A stretch of 8,422 bases of DNA from positions 1-8,422 of the forward strand of contig JAUXFZ010000080.1 in NCBI GenBank assembly GCA_030622585.1. Reading direction: 5' to 3'. Shown piece by piece: positions 1 to 5,330 of the stretch. The position numbers were made by a program, and so were the translations under genes. Source of the DNA: Myxococcales bacterium (GTDB lineage: Bacteria; Myxococcota_A; Polyangia; Polyangiales; Houyiibacteriaceae). The notes below the pieces were generated by a model. It did no database searches, was not told where the DNA came from, and worked only from the letters and a program-made list of their open reading frames with translations. The first letter of the stretch is position 1. Every line of letters starts with the position of its first letter.

Positions 1-491
1 GCATGGGCTACTGCGTACCGGGAACCATCGGGGTGAAGCTGGCACATCCTGACAAGCAGGTCTGCGCCATCGTGGGCGACGGCGGCTTCATGATGACAGC
101 CCTCGAGATTCTCACGGCCACGATGAATCAGCTCGGAGCCGTTTTTTTCGTTTTCCACGACGGGGAGCTCGCCCAGATCTCTCAGTTGCAGGAGATCCCT
201 TTGAAAGACAAGACCTGTACCGTGACCGGTGATTTGCACGTCGAGGGCGTAGCGACGGCGACGGGTGCGGCATACGTACGTATGGACAACGACTTCGGGG
301 TCGATCGGGCGCTCGACGAGGCGCTCGCGATCGCGGGGACAGGACGACCCGTGATCGTTGACGTCAACATCGATTACTCACGAAAGAGCGTCTACACGCA
401 GGGCGTGGTCAAAGTGAACCTCGGCCGCTTCCCGCTCGGCCAGAAGGCCCGCTTCATCGGGCGCGCGCTCAAACGGCACACCATCGGATGA
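1..491 (+). CDS. Thiamine diphosphate-dependent enzyme, C-terminal part (5' end outside window)
   Basis: This is the C-terminal pyrophosphate-binding domain of an acetolactate synthase/pyruvate decarboxylase-type ThDP enzyme. The reading frame is open from the first bases of the window, so the visible ATG at 3 is internal and about 160 codons remain. Numbering from that Met, the ThDP/Mg2+ motif begins with GDGGF at residues 25-29. The usual paired asparagines that close the motif 24 residues later are replaced by His52-Asp53, in HDGELAQISQ. The domain ends near PVIVDVNID (about residues 116-124), followed by a basic tail. Such enzymes cleave or ligate carbon-carbon bonds next to a carbonyl in the cytoplasm. 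The substrate cannot be named without the missing N-terminal and central domains. It is the first visible gene of a packed operon with the next two genes. The family is confident, the specificity unknown. Confidence 0.85.
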   Translation, partial: MGYCVPGTIGVKLAHPDKQVCAIVGDGGFMMTALEILTATMNQLGAVFFVFHDGELAQISQLQEIPLKDKTCTVTGDLHVEGVATATGAAYVRMDNDFGVDRALDEALAIAGTGRPVIVDVNIDYSRKSVYTQGVVKVNLGRFPLGQKARFIGRALKRHTIG

Positions 492-493
492 GG
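490..493 (+). promoter_or_regulatory. Shine-Dalgarno site deciding the start at 500
   Basis: GAGG lies 6 nt before the ATG at 500. The alternative ATG at 488, which overlaps the previous stop as ATGA, has no purine-rich site in front of it. This favours 500 as the start. The GAGG overlaps the stop codon of the upstream gene, consistent with translational coupling. It is also the left half of a GAGGCCTC palindrome, so it could be weakly masked. Confidence 0.45.
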
Positions 494-499
494 CCTCCC

Positions 500-1114
500 A
501 TGTCGAACCGCACAATCCCCATCGTCTGTTGGCTTCTCGCCGCCGGGATGCTTGGCGCGATGTCCGCTGTGCCCCCGGCGGCGGCGGACCGGTCGCCGGA
601 CAAACCCACCGCTCCGAAGAACATCGACTCCACTCCCCCGCTGGTCCCGATACCGAACGCCCGAGTTACCAAGACGGGCCTCCTCATCGGCGGCCAGCCC
701 ACCCCCGAGCAGCTCGAAGCGATTCAAGAGGCGGGGTATCGAATGGTCGTCACGCTGCGGACCGACGCGGAGCCGGGCGACGAGGGCGAACAGGCGGCGG
801 TTGAGCGCATGGGCCTGAAGTACGTGTCGATTCCAGTCGCCGGTGCCAAGGGTCTGACGGAGGCCAACGCGCGGGCGCTCGACAAAGCGCTGGGCGAGGT
901 CGACGTCCTGCCAGCCGTCGTGCACTGCGCCACAGGAGAGCGCGTAGGCGCCTTGTTGGGCCTCAAAGCGTTCGTCGTCGACCGCGTGAGCGCGGCTGCG
1001 GCGATCGACTTGGCCAGGAGTCTCGGCATGAAGAGGCTCGATGCCGCGCTACGCGAGCGAATCTCCGAAATCTGCAAATCCGACAAGTCTCGCAACTGCC
1101 AGGACGTGCGGTGA
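500..1114 (+). CDS. Exported phosphatase/rhodanese-like protein with HCxxGxR loop (DUF442-like)
   Basis: From the ATG at 500 this is a 204-residue protein. It has a signal peptide: Arg4, a hydrophobic stretch at about 6-22, and a probable cleavage near AAA-D at 27-30. Cys10 lies inside the hydrophobic core and is not a lipobox, so the protein is probably periplasmic. The mature part reads GLLIGGQPTPEQL, then VVTLRTDAE, then IPVAG, and reaches a loop HCATGERVGAL with Cys143 and Arg148. That order is typical of the small dual-specificity-phosphatase-like/beta-lactamase-hydrolase-like (DUF442) family. The loop is C-x4-R, one residue shorter than the classical tyrosine phosphatase C-x5-R. Both phosphatase and sulfurtransferase chemistry are therefore possible. 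The gene starts 8 bp after the ThDP enzyme gene and overlaps the DJ-1 gene by 4 bp. A start at 488 would give 208 residues. The fold family is fairly sure, the reaction is not. Confidence 0.75.
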   Translation: MSNRTIPIVCWLLAAGMLGAMSAVPPAAADRSPDKPTAPKNIDSTPPLVPIPNARVTKTGLLIGGQPTPEQLEAIQEAGYRMVVTLRTDAEPGDEGEQAAVERMGLKYVSIPVAGAKGLTEANARALDKALGEVDVLPAVVHCATGERVGALLGLKAFVVDRVSAAAAIDLARSLGMKRLDAALRERISEICKSDKSRNCQDVR

Positions 1115-1680
1115 GCGACAGGCCGAGCGCGTTGGTCCTGCTCGCTCAGGGCAGCGAAGAGATGGAAGCCGTGATCAGCATCGATGTTCTGCGTCGTGGT
1201 GGACTCGACGTGACGGTTGCGGGCGTCGACGGCCCCGACCCGGTTCGGTGTAGCCGTGGTGTCGTCATCTCGCCTGACGTGGCACTCGACAGTGTGAACG
1301 GCGACTTTGACGTCGTCGTCCTCCCAGGTGGCGCGGAAGGGGCCCAACGATTGGCACGCTCGGTCGGGGTCGGAGAGATTCTTCGTCGCCAAGAGGAGAG
1401 CGGCCGCTTGGTGGGTGCAATTTGCGCGGCGCCGATCGCACTCCCGGCCCACGGGGTTTTCGAGAATCGGCAGCTCACGAGCCATCCAAGCGTCAAGGAT
1501 ATGCTCGAAGCATGGGGGGAATATCGCGACCACCCCGTGGTAGCCGACGGTAACCTCATCACGAGTCGTGGCCCGGGCACCGCGTTCGCGTTCGCGTTGC
1601 GCATCGTGGGGACGCTCACTGACGCGCGACGGATGGTCGAGATACGCGCGCCGATGATGTTCCCCGTGCAGGTCTCTTAG
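1111..1680 (+). CDS. DJ-1/PfpI family protein (DJ-1/YajL-like)
   Basis: This 189-residue protein has the usual length for the DJ-1/YajL branch and looks complete. The GTG start overlaps the preceding stop as GTGA, and AGGA lies 6 nt upstream. Features in order are GSEEMEAV with Glu19 (equivalent of human DJ-1 Glu18), RCSRGVVISPD with Cys47, VVVLPGG, the nucleophile elbow AICAAPIAL with Cys105 (equivalent of Cys106), TSHP with His125, and TSRGPGT near 151-157. The catalytic Glu-Cys-His set is intact. The second peripheral cysteine of human DJ-1 (Cys53) is Ser54 here. Members are cytoplasmic, redox-sensitive proteins variously reported as glyoxalases, deglycases or covalent chaperones. The exact activity cannot be read from sequence. 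It is the last gene of the operon and its stop overlaps the convergent acetyltransferase gene by 4 bp. Confidence 0.92.
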   Translation: MSDRPSALVLLAQGSEEMEAVISIDVLRRGGLDVTVAGVDGPDPVRCSRGVVISPDVALDSVNGDFDVVVLPGGAEGAQRLARSVGVGEILRRQEESGRLVGAICAAPIALPAHGVFENRQLTSHPSVKDMLEAWGEYRDHPVVADGNLITSRGPGTAFAFALRIVGTLTDARRMVEIRAPMMFPVQVS

Positions 1681-2360
1681 CCGGGCGGTTCGGGCGGCCG
1701 TGTCACTCGGGGTCGAACCGACACCTTGGCGCGTGCCACGTAGGACAGGAGCTTGCGGATCGGGGTGTCGTCGAAGAAACCCGGGGCCGTCGGCGTCTGG
1801 TCGGGCTCGGGAACCGGCAGCGTGGCGATGATCGCGCCGTCCCCAGCATGACGAAATGTCACGTCTGGACTCAGCGACTCGAACATACGCTTCGATGCGG
1901 TGTTGTCCGCCAGAAGCTCGGTGCGAAACCAACGAACGTCCCGCTCCCAGGCGGCTTCGATCAAGCGCTGCAACATGATCGCGCCGAGCCCCTTGCCGTG
2001 GAAGCCATCGAGAATGGTCACCGCCGGCTCCGCAGTGTCCGGCTGATCGCTCAAACGAACGAACCGGGCGCTCCCGACGCCCTCCGGCTTGGACACCAGA
2101 TGCTTGCGGATGCCCGCTATCGCGAAGTGGTCGATGCCGTCCACTTCGGTGAGGTAGCGAAGCTCCCTATCGGTCAGGGTAGATTTCGGCGCCATGAACC
2201 GCGCGTAGCGTGAGTCGGGCGACAGTTGCTCGAAGCCGTCGAGGAGCATCTGCTTGTCCGATGGACGCATGGGACGAAGGTGAATCCGTTGCCCATCCGA
2301 TAGTTGAACGGTTTCCTCGTAGGACTCGCCGTACCGGTAACGCTTTGGTGCAACCCCCAT
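1677..2360 (-). CDS. GNAT family N-acetyltransferase (Pat-like domain)
   Basis: This 227-residue protein belongs to the GCN5-related N-acetyltransferase superfamily. Residues 28-56 (LRPMRPSD, then LSPDSRYARFM) resemble the start of the GNAT domain in Pat/YfiQ-type protein lysine acetyltransferases. The acetyl-CoA pyrophosphate-binding motif A is at about 113-136, with HGKGLG at 121-126 fitting Q/R-x-x-G-x-G/A. It is followed by ELLADNTASKRMFESL, a typical motif B region. Residues about 183-227 form a proline-rich, basic tail with no recognised domain. There is no NDP-forming acyl-CoA synthetase domain, unlike full-length Pat of enterobacteria. The start ATG has TAGGG 5 nt upstream and lies 12 bp after the sirtuin stop, so the two are probably co-transcribed. 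A protein substrate is suggested by context only; a small-molecule substrate is equally possible. Confidence 0.85.
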   Translation of the reverse strand: MGVAPKRYRYGESYEETVQLSDGQRIHLRPMRPSDKQMLLDGFEQLSPDSRYARFMAPKSTLTDRELRYLTEVDGIDHFAIAGIRKHLVSKPEGVGSARFVRLSDQPDTAEPAVTILDGFHGKGLGAIMLQRLIEAAWERDVRWFRTELLADNTASKRMFESLSPDVTFRHAGDGAIIATLPVPEPDQTPTAPGFFDDTPIRKLLSYVARAKVSVRPRVTRPPEPPG

Positions 2361-2372
2361 GGTCGCCCTACC

Positions 2373-3137
2373 CTAGAGACGATCGAGCTCGCGCACAACA
2401 GCGTCCATTGCCGCCGCGGCGCCCGTCCGCAGCCGATGGTCCACGATGTGTGACACTTGGCTCGTGCCCGGATTGATTTCCACCGTCAGAGCGCCGCGCC
2501 GACGGGCGTCGATGATGGGTTCGGCGATGTACGGAAACACGCTAGTCGTCCCGATCGTGAACACCGCATCAAACCCTTGCATCAACTGCTCCTGTAGCAC
2601 CTTGGTGCGATCGAGCGGCAGCATCTCGCCGAACAGGACCACCTCGGGTCTCACCAAGGCGGCGCACTCGGGGCAGGACGGTGGGATGTCGAGGCCCGCG
2701 TAGCTGGTGACGCGCCAACGGTGGCCGCAGCGCGTGCACACCAGGCGGTGCACGTCTCCGTGGATGTCGATGACGTGCTCGCTGCCCGCGGCGTGATGCA
2801 AGCCGTCCACGTTCTGCGTCAGCGTCCAGACACGATCGAAGCGGCTCTCCAATTCGGCGATGACTTCGTGCGCCCGGTTGGGGCCCGCACTACGGCAGGA
2901 GCTTTCGATTTGGTGAAGGTACTTCCAAGTGATCGACGGGTCGCGCTCGAACATGGCCCCCGAGAGAGCGGCTTCGATGGGGATGCCGTCGTCGGTTTCG
3001 TCTTGCTCGTAGAGCCCCCCGATGCCGCGATACGTCGGCAACCCGGAATCGGCGGAAACGCCGGCCCCGGTGACGAAAAGGACGCTCCGGCTTTCGCGAA
3101 GCCGCCGGGCGATTTCGGAGATTTGCCGCTCCTCCAC
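2373..3137 (-). CDS. Sir2 family NAD-dependent protein deacylase (sirtuin)
   Basis: This complete 254-residue sirtuin removes acyl groups from lysine using NAD+, giving nicotinamide and O-acyl-ADP-ribose. NAD-binding GAGVSADSGLPTYRG is at 24-38, TQNVDGLH at 107-114, the catalytic His126 is in HGDVHR, the zinc cysteines are C134/C137 and C155/C158, RPEVVLFGE is at 163-171, GTTSVFPY at 196-203 and INPG at 221-224. The Tyr-x-x-Arg pair that marks CobB/SIRT5-type desuccinylases is not evident; the region reads WKYLHQIESS (71-80). Deacetylation or another acyl preference is therefore likelier than desuccinylation. The start is a GTG: an in-frame TAA lies 15 bp upstream and no Shine-Dalgarno site precedes it, so the mRNA may be nearly leaderless. 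It is divergent from msrA and upstream of the GNAT gene in the same unit. Confidence 0.93.
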   Translation of the reverse strand: MEERQISEIARRLRESRSVLFVTGAGVSADSGLPTYRGIGGLYEQDETDDGIPIEAALSGAMFERDPSITWKYLHQIESSCRSAGPNRAHEVIAELESRFDRVWTLTQNVDGLHHAAGSEHVIDIHGDVHRLVCTRCGHRWRVTSYAGLDIPPSCPECAALVRPEVVLFGEMLPLDRTKVLQEQLMQGFDAVFTIGTTSVFPYIAEPIIDARRRGALTVEINPGTSQVSHIVDHRLRTGAAAAMDAVVRELDRL

Positions 3138-3148
3138 CAGGCTTGGTT

Positions 3149-3158
3149 ATCGTATAAT
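3149..3158. promoter_or_regulatory. Overlapping divergent -10 elements for msrA and the sirtuin gene
   Basis: The 27-bp gap between the two divergent starts contains a perfect plus-strand TATAAT at 3153-3158, ending only 6 bp before the msrA ATG. Transcription would therefore begin at or beside the ATG. On the minus strand TACGAT (3154 down to 3149, matching TAnnAT) overlaps it and would start transcription a few bases before the sirtuin GTG. The core TTATCGTATAA is an inverted repeat, TTAT-cgt-ATAA. I see no good -35 hexamer at 16-18 bp for either direction. The placement is seen in the sequence; promoter activity is inferred. Confidence 0.5.
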
Positions 3159-3164
3159 GGCGGC

Positions 3165-3749
3165 ATGCGCCACTTCGTCCTCGATGCACCGCTCCACGAG
3201 CCGTTTCCGGACGACACACAGCAGGCCATGTTCGGCTTGGGTTGCTTCTGGGGCGCCGAGCGCAAGTTCTGGCAGACCGAAGGCGTGTACACGACAGCGG
3301 CAGGATATGCCGCGGGTGAAACCGAGAACCCAACGTATCAAGAGGTGTGCTCCGGCCGCACGGGACACAACGAGGTAGTTCTCGTCGTGTCCCGCCCTGC
3401 TCGGGTCACCTACGACGAGCTCCTCGAGGTCTTCTGGGAGAGTCACGACCCGACTCAAGGCATGCGACAGGGCAACGATCAGGGAGCGCAGTACCGCTCG
3501 GGCATCTACTACTTCGACGATGTGCAGCGCCAACTGGCGACGCGATCCATGGAGCGTTACCAGTTGGCGCTCCGCGAAGCAGAGTACGGCCGCATCACGA
3601 CGGAGATCATCCCCGCACCGCCCTTCTACTACGCCGAGGACTACCATCAGCAGTACCTCGCAAAGAACCCCGGCGGCTACTGTGGACTGGGCGGCACCGG
3701 TGTAGGATGCCCCACGGGCGTCGCGGAAGCGCAACACGAGCAACCCTAG
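3165..3749 (+). CDS. msrA: Peptide methionine-S-sulfoxide reductase MsrA
   Basis: This 194-residue MsrA reduces the S-epimer of methionine sulfoxide, free or in proteins, with electrons usually from thioredoxin. The active-site GCFWG is at 26-30 with catalytic Cys27. The C-terminal GYCGLGGTGVGCP at 171-183 supplies resolving Cys173 and Cys182, so it appears to be a three-cysteine enzyme. The conserved GYAAGETENPTYQEVCSGRTGH block (47-68) and HDPTQ (94-98) are intact. The frame stays open far upstream, antisense to the sirtuin, but the ATG at 3165 fits the family N-terminus. No Shine-Dalgarno site precedes it and a TATAAT ends 6 bp before it, so a leaderless transcript is likely. There is no signal peptide, so it should be cytoplasmic, and no msrB is fused or adjacent. 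Confidence 0.96.
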   Translation: MRHFVLDAPLHEPFPDDTQQAMFGLGCFWGAERKFWQTEGVYTTAAGYAAGETENPTYQEVCSGRTGHNEVVLVVSRPARVTYDELLEVFWESHDPTQGMRQGNDQGAQYRSGIYYFDDVQRQLATRSMERYQLALREAEYGRITTEIIPAPPFYYAEDYHQQYLAKNPGGYCGLGGTGVGCPTGVAEAQHEQP

Positions 3750-3773
3750 ATACGGGTTTTCACCTGTCTGTCT

Positions 3774-3794
3774 GAGCATTACCCGGTGCTTTTT
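3774..3794 (+). terminator. Weak possible intrinsic terminator after msrA
   Basis: AGCATT-ACCC-GGTGCT (3775-3790) can form a 6-bp stem containing two G-U pairs and a 4-nt loop, followed by a short T run (3790-3794). It lies 25 bp after the msrA stop. The stem is weak, so this is tentative. Confidence 0.22.
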
Positions 3795-3796
3795 GA

Positions 3797-3827
3797 TTGA
3801 CCCATGGGCAGTGCTTCCATGTATGCT
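3797..3827 (+). promoter_or_regulatory. Possible sigma-70-like promoter for the outer-membrane protein gene
   Basis: TTGACC (3797-3802) and TATGCT (3822-3827) are separated by 19 bp, slightly longer than the optimum. A start near 3834 would give a 5' leader of about 40 nt ending in a strong ribosome binding site. Only the hexamer matches support it. Confidence 0.33.
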
Positions 3828-3857
3828 GCGCCGGCCCCCCTGGGCCGCACGATGTGT

Positions 3858-3864
3858 GGAGGAA
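3858..3864 (+). promoter_or_regulatory. Strong ribosome binding site fixing the outer-membrane protein start
   Basis: GGAGGAA lies 8 nt before the ATG at 3873. The earlier in-frame ATGs at 3804 and 3819 lack such a site, and starting there would bury the signal peptide behind 18 to 23 extra residues. This decides the start at 3873. Confidence 0.8.
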
Positions 3865-3872
3865 CCCCGACC

Positions 3873-5330
3873 ATGAAGCACAGTCTACTGACGGCATGCC
3901 TTTTTGCCGGCCTGCTGACGCCGGCGCTCGCAAGCGCCAATCCCGAGCCCACCGCGTACGACACCAAGAGCGTCGGCATGGCGCTCACGGGGACCTCCTA
4001 CCTGGAGCGACCCGCCGCACTCGCGCTCAACCCCGCCAACATGGAAGGCATCAAGAAGCTGGGCTTCACCTTCAACCTGACGAACCTGTTGGTGAACCAA
4101 ACCGCGCCGGTGGAGGGCCCGGGCACGAGTGTCTCCTCCGGGCTCGGCTACGGTCCGCTCGCGTCGGGCTTCATCGGGGGTCGAATCGCCCCGAGGGTCG
4201 TCTTGGTCGGCGGCCTCTACATCGAAACCGGGTACGGGTCGTCGTTTAGTGGGGTCACCTGTCTTGATGGCGACCCCGTTGCTCCGGACGGTGGCAACAC
4301 CCTCCCGGACGGGACGCCCTCCACCCCGACCACGACCCCCCCGTGCTCGAACCTCCAACCCCAAGATCTCAACGTCACGTTCTTCGTCGGGGAGTTCGCC
4401 TTGGGTACCTCGTTCAAGATCCACGAAAAGTTCTGGCTCGGCGTCGCCCTCCGTTTGCCGTTCTCGAAGCAGGTAGCGGACCTCTGGCAGAATGTCGGCG
4501 CCGCGCTTGGCTTCTTCCGCTATGCACGCGTGAAGAACGACCTGGGCGGCGTTGGAACTCCATCATTGCGGTTCGGCGTCACCATCAAGCCGCACAAGAA
4601 GGTCAACATCGGCATCATGTACCGCATGGCCTCCAAGATTAAGATGACAGGCACGACGGAGACCAGCCTCCTCGTGGATCAGGAGACCGGCGGGCCTCTC
4701 ACCCTCGACTCCCAGGCAGACTGGAACATCCCACACGCTCTCGCGTTCGGCGTCTCCTCCCAGGTGACCAGCAAGGCGTTGATCGCGTTCGAAGCACGGC
4801 TTCAGTTCCACGGTGCGCCGAGGAGCGGCAACGGCAATCAAACCGTCACCGCGACGGACCCGAACGGGAATCTGGATCCGTTCACGATCGTCGTTCCGTT
4901 CGGCTGGAAAAACGTTTGGAGCGCCAAGGCCGCGTTCGAATACCGGTTCAACGAGGTGTTCGCACTCCGGGGCGGCGCCAACATCGCGGAGTCGGCCACC
5001 ACGCAGGCGTGGGCTCAGTACTTCACCCCCCCGCCGGGCCTGAGCGGCAACGTCACCGCTGGCTTTGGGTTCTACTGGAAAGACCGGAACAACCCCGCGA
5101 TCAAGGACAAGTACATCCTCGACCTGGCGGGTGCATTTGCCTTCACCACCGGCGAGCTGGACAACCGGTACGAAGGGGAGAGCCTGTTCATCCCGGGAAC
5201 CGACCCGAATGACCCGGAGAACCTCCCCGTCGGGATCTGCTCGCGCGACCAGATCGTCCGCACCGGCTGCCCGGGCAAGTACAATGTGCTCACCTACTGG
5301 GCGTCTGTCTCGTTCACTCTGCAGTACTAG
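3873..5330 (+). CDS. FadL/OmpP1/TodX-family outer-membrane channel
   Basis: This 485-residue protein has a clear signal peptide (about residues 1-22, cleavage near ALASA-N). It then shows an NPAN motif (53-56) in the N-terminal region, as in FadL-type transporters. Alternating amphipathic segments rich in Gly and aromatics follow, such as FALGTSFKIHEKFWLGVALR. The chain ends in YWASVSFTLQY with a terminal aromatic, the usual beta-barrel assembly signal. Family members pass hydrophobic compounds, such as long-chain fatty acids or aromatics, across the outer membrane. The ligand here is unknown. Two likely extracellular loops carry cysteine pairs: Cys130/Cys158, flanking a Pro/Thr-rich stretch, and Cys456/Cys466 near the C-terminus. 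Two C7 tracts lie in the gene (4336-4342 and 5026-5032). It ends in tandem TAG TAG and overlaps the convergent LMF-family gene by 17 bp. Confidence 0.85.
   Translation: MKHSLLTACLFAGLLTPALASANPEPTAYDTKSVGMALTGTSYLERPAALALNPANMEGIKKLGFTFNLTNLLVNQTAPVEGPGTSVSSGLGYGPLASGFIGGRIAPRVVLVGGLYIETGYGSSFSGVTCLDGDPVAPDGGNTLPDGTPSTPTTTPPCSNLQPQDLNVTFFVGEFALGTSFKIHEKFWLGVALRLPFSKQVADLWQNVGAALGFFRYARVKNDLGGVGTPSLRFGVTIKPHKKVNIGIMYRMASKIKMTGTTETSLLVDQETGGPLTLDSQADWNIPHALAFGVSSQVTSKALIAFEARLQFHGAPRSGNGNQTVTATDPNGNLDPFTIVVPFGWKNVWSAKAAFEYRFNEVFALRGGANIAESATTQAWAQYFTPPPGLSGNVTAGFGFYWKDRNNPAIKDKYILDLAGAFAFTTGELDNRYEGESLFIPGTDPNDPENLPVGICSRDQIVRTGCPGKYNVLTYWASVSFTLQY

Noticed and set aside
142..148. T7 run in a high-GC gene, considered as a frameshift or slippage site
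   Set aside because: The frame is intact on both sides with conserved domain sequence and no alternative frame product is evident.
271..284. Perfect 14-bp palindrome CATACGTACGTATG inside the ThDP enzyme gene
   Set aside because: It is fully coding, reading A-Y-V-R-M, and isolated inside the gene body with no related site elsewhere in the window; chance is sufficient.
724..1932. A 402-codon open frame on the minus strand across the exported protein and DJ-1 genes
   Set aside because: It is antisense to two genes with clear family motifs, has Arg/His-rich low-complexity composition typical of a high-GC shadow frame, and shows no recognisable domain.
2721..3164. A 148-codon upstream extension of the msrA frame
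   Set aside because: It runs antisense through the sirtuin gene and shows no MsrA-family similarity; MsrA proteins start close to where the ATG at 3165 lies.
3804..3872. Earlier ATG (3804) as the start of the outer-membrane protein
   Set aside because: It overlaps the possible promoter, lacks a ribosome binding site and would place 23 residues ahead of a normal signal peptide; GGAGGAA supports 3873.
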